Both the position numbers and the translations under genes were made by a program. Below, one piece after another: positions 36,467 to 38,670 of a stretch of 38,670 nucleotides of DNA. Origin of the DNA: an uncultured Myxococcales bacterium (GTDB lineage Bacteria > Myxococcota_A > Polyangia > Nannocystales > Nannocystaceae). Numbering within the stretch: the first letter of the stretch is position 1; each line of letters starts with the position of its first letter. The notes under the pieces were generated by a model. The model had not been told where the DNA came from and searched no databases. It was given only the letters and a program-made list of their open reading frames with translations. Where the stretch lies: assembly GCA_902826865.1 (NCBI GenBank), contig CADEGN010000031.1:1-38670 (forward strand). The letters are read 5' to 3'.

Positions 36467-37339
36467 TCATCTTCCGGCGGCATTCCCATCGATCTCGCCG
36501 CGCGATCGTCGAGCAGAGAGACAACCCGCGGCGACGCGATTGGCCAGGTGCGAAGTGGAGTGCGCCATGAGCCACCGTTGCGCGTCATCGACGGCGCCCT
36601 CTGCTCCAGAAACGCAGGCCGCCACCTTCTCGCAGGCCTCGCGCTCCGGCACGAGGGCACCCAGCGGAAAACGCTTGGCGTGCTCGGCGAGCAACCGCTG
36701 TGCCCTCGCATGGTCCCGCTCGCGGAGCGCGAGCCAAGCCCGGCCGAGAAGCTCGGCCTCGGCCCGCAGCGCATCGCCGTCTGGCTTCGAGGGAGATGCC
36801 GTGGGACCAGCATCGCCTGCGACGCCATCTGACGTCGGTGCGGGCGAGCTGCTCAGCTTGGCGTGGCTCTTGCGCTTGGCTTCGCTCGCGCGAGGCTGAT
36901 CGACCCGCGCGCGCGGCTGCTCGGCAATCGTGCCCGATGAGGCCTCTGTCGTGGGGTCATCGTGGAGCAACACAGCTTCATGCTCCGGCGCGACCGAGGG
37001 TGGCGGGGATACGATCTCGATCGGTGCTGGCGCGGGTACCTCTGTTGCCCTCGGCGGCTCCTTCGCGTCGCGCTCGGCTGCTGTCGTCCCTGCCACCGCG
37101 GCCGCACGCTCGGCCTCGGGTTCGGGCGACTGATCGCGCAACATGGGCAGCGCGATGCCAGCAACCAGGATCACGACACCGGCCAACTTCGTTGTACGCG
37201 CCAACTTTGCCCCGCCAGAGGCCGCCGGCGCGATCGCCGACTGCACGCCTGCCCAACCCCGCTCGGCCGCACCCGGCGGCGGGTGCACGGCGCGTGCAGC
37301 CGCGAACATCTCCTCAAGCTCGAAGCGTCCATCGCTCAT
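36467..37339 (-). CDS. Probable membrane anti-sigma factor
   Basis: A 290-residue protein started at ATG 37339, which overlaps the sigma factor stop by four bases (ATGA). The N-terminal 50 residues (SDGRFELEEMFAAARAVHPPPGAAERGWAGVQ) would contact the sigma factor. One transmembrane helix follows (LARTTKLAGVVILVAGIALP, about 53-72), then a long disordered Pro/Ala/Glu linker and a C-terminal helical domain (about 205-285, AELLGRAWLALRERDHARAQRLL and CEKVAACVSGAEGAVDDAQ) that looks like a TPR-type sensor part. No zinc-binding HxxxCxxC motif is visible. The role rests on gene order and topology. Confidence 0.75.
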   Translation of the reverse strand: MSDGRFELEEMFAAARAVHPPPGAAERGWAGVQSAIAPAASGGAKLARTTKLAGVVILVAGIALPMLRDQSPEPEAERAAAVAGTTAAERDAKEPPRATEVPAPAPIEIVSPPPSVAPEHEAVLLHDDPTTEASSGTIAEQPRARVDQPRASEAKRKSHAKLSSSPAPTSDGVAGDAGPTASPSKPDGDALRAEAELLGRAWLALRERDHARAQRLLAEHAKRFPLGALVPEREACEKVAACVSGAEGAVDDAQRWLMAHSTSHLANRVAAGCLSARRSRGEIDGNAAGR

Positions 37340-37866
37340 GCCCACCTTGCCTCGCTCGCGCGCAGGCGGGACGCAGCGCGCAGCAGGTGCGCGCGCGCCA
37401 GTCGCCTCCGCGAGTACACGGTATTGATACTGATGCCGAGCCCGTCGGCGACTTCGCCCGGGCTCATACCTTCGATCTCGATCAGAATCGCCACCGTGCG
37501 CTGATCGTCGTCGAGCTCCTCGAGCAACTGGTCCAGCATGGCGACCGCGGCCCGCTGCTCCGTGAAGTCGGTGGTGTCGCCCGACTGCGCGCCCGCGGCG
37601 TCTACCCTGCGACGGTGCCGCACTTCGGCGCGCCGCGCCATCTTCACCACGTTCACCGCAATGCCGAAGAGCCATGCCCGCAGCGGCCCGCGGCCGTCGT
37701 AGGTCGGCAGACGACGGTAAGCCGCGACGAACACTTCCTGCACCGCGTCATCGATTGCCGCGCCGGTGAGACCAAGGCGTGCCACGCTGCGCCACACGAA
37801 TTCGAAGTGCTCCCGGTAAAGCGCCGCGAATGGCGCCGAGCCCCCGGGATACGGCGCGGCGTCCAT
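37336..37866 (-). CDS. ECF-type RNA polymerase sigma factor
   Basis: A 176-residue sigma-70 family factor. Region 2 includes FAALYREHFEFVWRSVARLGL, IDDAVQEVFVAAYRRL and GPLRAWLFGIAVNVV (the -10 recognition part). Region 4 includes LLEELDDDQRTVAILIEIEGMSPGEVADGLGISINTVYSRRRLARAHL, a helix-turn-helix for the -35 element. ATG 37866 is used; a TTG at 37875 would add three residues. It overlaps the downstream anti-sigma-like gene by four bases. The truncated gene upstream ends 33 bp before it and may be in the same transcript. Confidence 0.94.
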   Translation of the reverse strand: MDAAPYPGGSAPFAALYREHFEFVWRSVARLGLTGAAIDDAVQEVFVAAYRRLPTYDGRGPLRAWLFGIAVNVVKMARRAEVRHRRRVDAAGAQSGDTTDFTEQRAAVAMLDQLLEELDDDQRTVAILIEIEGMSPGEVADGLGISINTVYSRRRLARAHLLRAASRLRASEARWA

Positions 37867-37899
37867 CTTTAGCAATCTGCCGCGAGGCCCTGATTTCTG

Positions 37900-38670
37900 T
37901 CACCAGACTTTCAGGTCGAATCCGCCCAGACATCGCACTGCGATCGAAGCGGTCCGGTAGAGGGGTGCAGACTCACCGCCAACGGTCACTTGCGCGCGCG
38001 TCAGGGGGATCACCGTGGTGGTTCCGAGCCACAACGCGATTCGCCGGTGGATCGCGATCCGCACGGCGGCCGTGGCAGTTGCCGCCGCCCAAAACGATCG
38101 TCGCGCGGTCGGGCGTGCGAGGCCCACTGGACGCGCGTGCAGCTCACCAAGCTCGAGGCCGCCACAGATCGGAAGCGACAGACGCGCCGCGACCTGAGCG
38201 AGCCAGCACCCGCTGGGCTCGATCGTCCAGTGAAAGAGATCGCTGCCCGCGCTGGTCGAGTGGTCGAGACGCAGGCGTCGACGCGGTTCGATCACCGCCG
38301 ACAATCGCACAAGCCAACGTCTCGACACCACGGCGACGCCCGGCGCGATCGTAACTCCGAGGGGCGTGGCACCGAGACCAACGCCTACGCCCGCACTGAG
38401 GGCAACCTCGACCGACCGGCGAGCCGCGCTCCGGCGCGAGCCCGACGGCGGCGACTCGAGGTTCGATGGCGCCGCCTGATGCGGACGTGGGAGCGCCGGG
38501 GGTGTTGGCACCGCCCCCGAAGGGGGCGAGCGGCCGACTCGGTCGTTCGCGGCGGACGGCACGACTGGCGCGGACGCGTCTTCGAACGCCGCGATGGAGA
38601 TGGCAGCCACAACCACCGCCGCCTCGGCCAAGCCCGCGCACGTGGCGTTGGTGAGGATCCGCGGCACGTC
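37900..38670 (-). CDS. Conserved protein upstream of the sigma factor (5' end outside window)
   Basis: The open frame runs from the right edge to the stop at 37900 (256 codons). It has no convincing start: the first candidate, GTG at 38667, sits in RILTNATCAGLAEAAVVVAAISIAAF, which resembles an internal segment of myxobacterial proteins found beside ECF sigma factors. A Pro/Ser linker (about 35-80) and a strand-rich, Arg/Gly-containing C-terminal half follow (SVEVALSAGVGVGLGATPLGV, then LGTTTVIPLTRAQVTVGG), suggesting an outer-membrane or periplasmic beta domain. Function unknown; the N-terminal part lies outside. Confidence 0.6.
   Translation of the reverse strand, partial: DVPRILTNATCAGLAEAAVVVAAISIAAFEDASAPVVPSAANDRVGRSPPSGAVPTPPALPRPHQAAPSNLESPPSGSRRSAARRSVEVALSAGVGVGLGATPLGVTIAPGVAVVSRRWLVRLSAVIEPRRRLRLDHSTSAGSDLFHWTIEPSGCWLAQVAARLSLPICGGLELGELHARPVGLARPTARRSFWAAATATAAVRIAIHRRIALWLGTTTVIPLTRAQVTVGGESAPLYRTASIAVRCLGGFDLKVW

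Overview
The window reads as chromosomal DNA of a very GC-rich delta-proteobacterial predator type, most likely a myxobacterium and probably of the Nannocystis/Plesiocystis side. The grounds are: many lipoproteins whose mature N-terminus is a long Ser/Thr/Gly/Asp linker, CGDGV-type Cys-rich repeats, a Hanks kinase with the HRDVSPSN catalytic loop, TPR, FHA and IgGFc-binding type proteins, and GTG starts. No rRNA, tRNA, CRISPR array, transposase, integrase or phage gene was recognised. The taxonomic call is inference from protein style, not from a marker gene.

Layout. 1-2.6 kb (minus): a lipoprotein with a GDAKA minisatellite running off the left edge, then tatC and tatB. 2.9-9.4 kb (plus): a small Cys-rich lipoprotein, an FG-GAP beta-propeller lipoprotein, a two-domain M16 zinc protease and an NHL/streptogramin-lyase-like propeller lipoprotein. 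9.4-12.9 kb (minus): parvulin PPIase, a GH5 endoglycoceramidase-like hydrolase, a 90-residue protein behind a near-perfect sigma-54 promoter, a polytopic membrane protein and a YtrA-type GntR regulator with an AT-rich palindromic operator. 13-14.5 kb (plus): a CYTH-CHAD protein ending in an intrinsic terminator. 14.6-16 kb (minus): a Cys-rich repeat lipoprotein. 16.2-20.4 kb (plus): a tight four-gene unit of FHA-LuxR regulator, transmembrane Ser/Thr kinase, TPR membrane protein and beta-helix lipoprotein. 20.5-28.1 kb: a TPR protein with a PATAKP repeat tail, a small STAS protein (plus), a UbiB/ABC1 kinase with an upstream small lipoprotein, an outer-membrane-like protein plus a vWA lipoprotein, and an exported protein of unknown function. 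28.2-29.7 kb (minus): a paralogue of the NHL lipoprotein broken by one missing base. 29.8-34 kb (minus): gnd-zwf-glk-pgl, the complete route from glucose to ribulose 5-phosphate with overlapping genes. 34.5-38.7 kb (minus): an IgGFc-binding-domain lipoprotein, an anti-sigma-like protein, an ECF sigma factor and a 5'-truncated conserved protein.

How the genes fit together. Housekeeping functions (Tat export, oxidative pentose phosphate pathway, UbiB) sit among surface proteins and regulators. The most promising regulatory units are: the FHA-HTH/kinase/TPR/beta-helix operon, which looks like a phosphothreonine-driven route from envelope to DNA; the sigma-54-driven small gene with paired upstream repeats and an 11-bp repeat that places stops in all six frames after it; and the GntR/membrane-protein pair with its operator.
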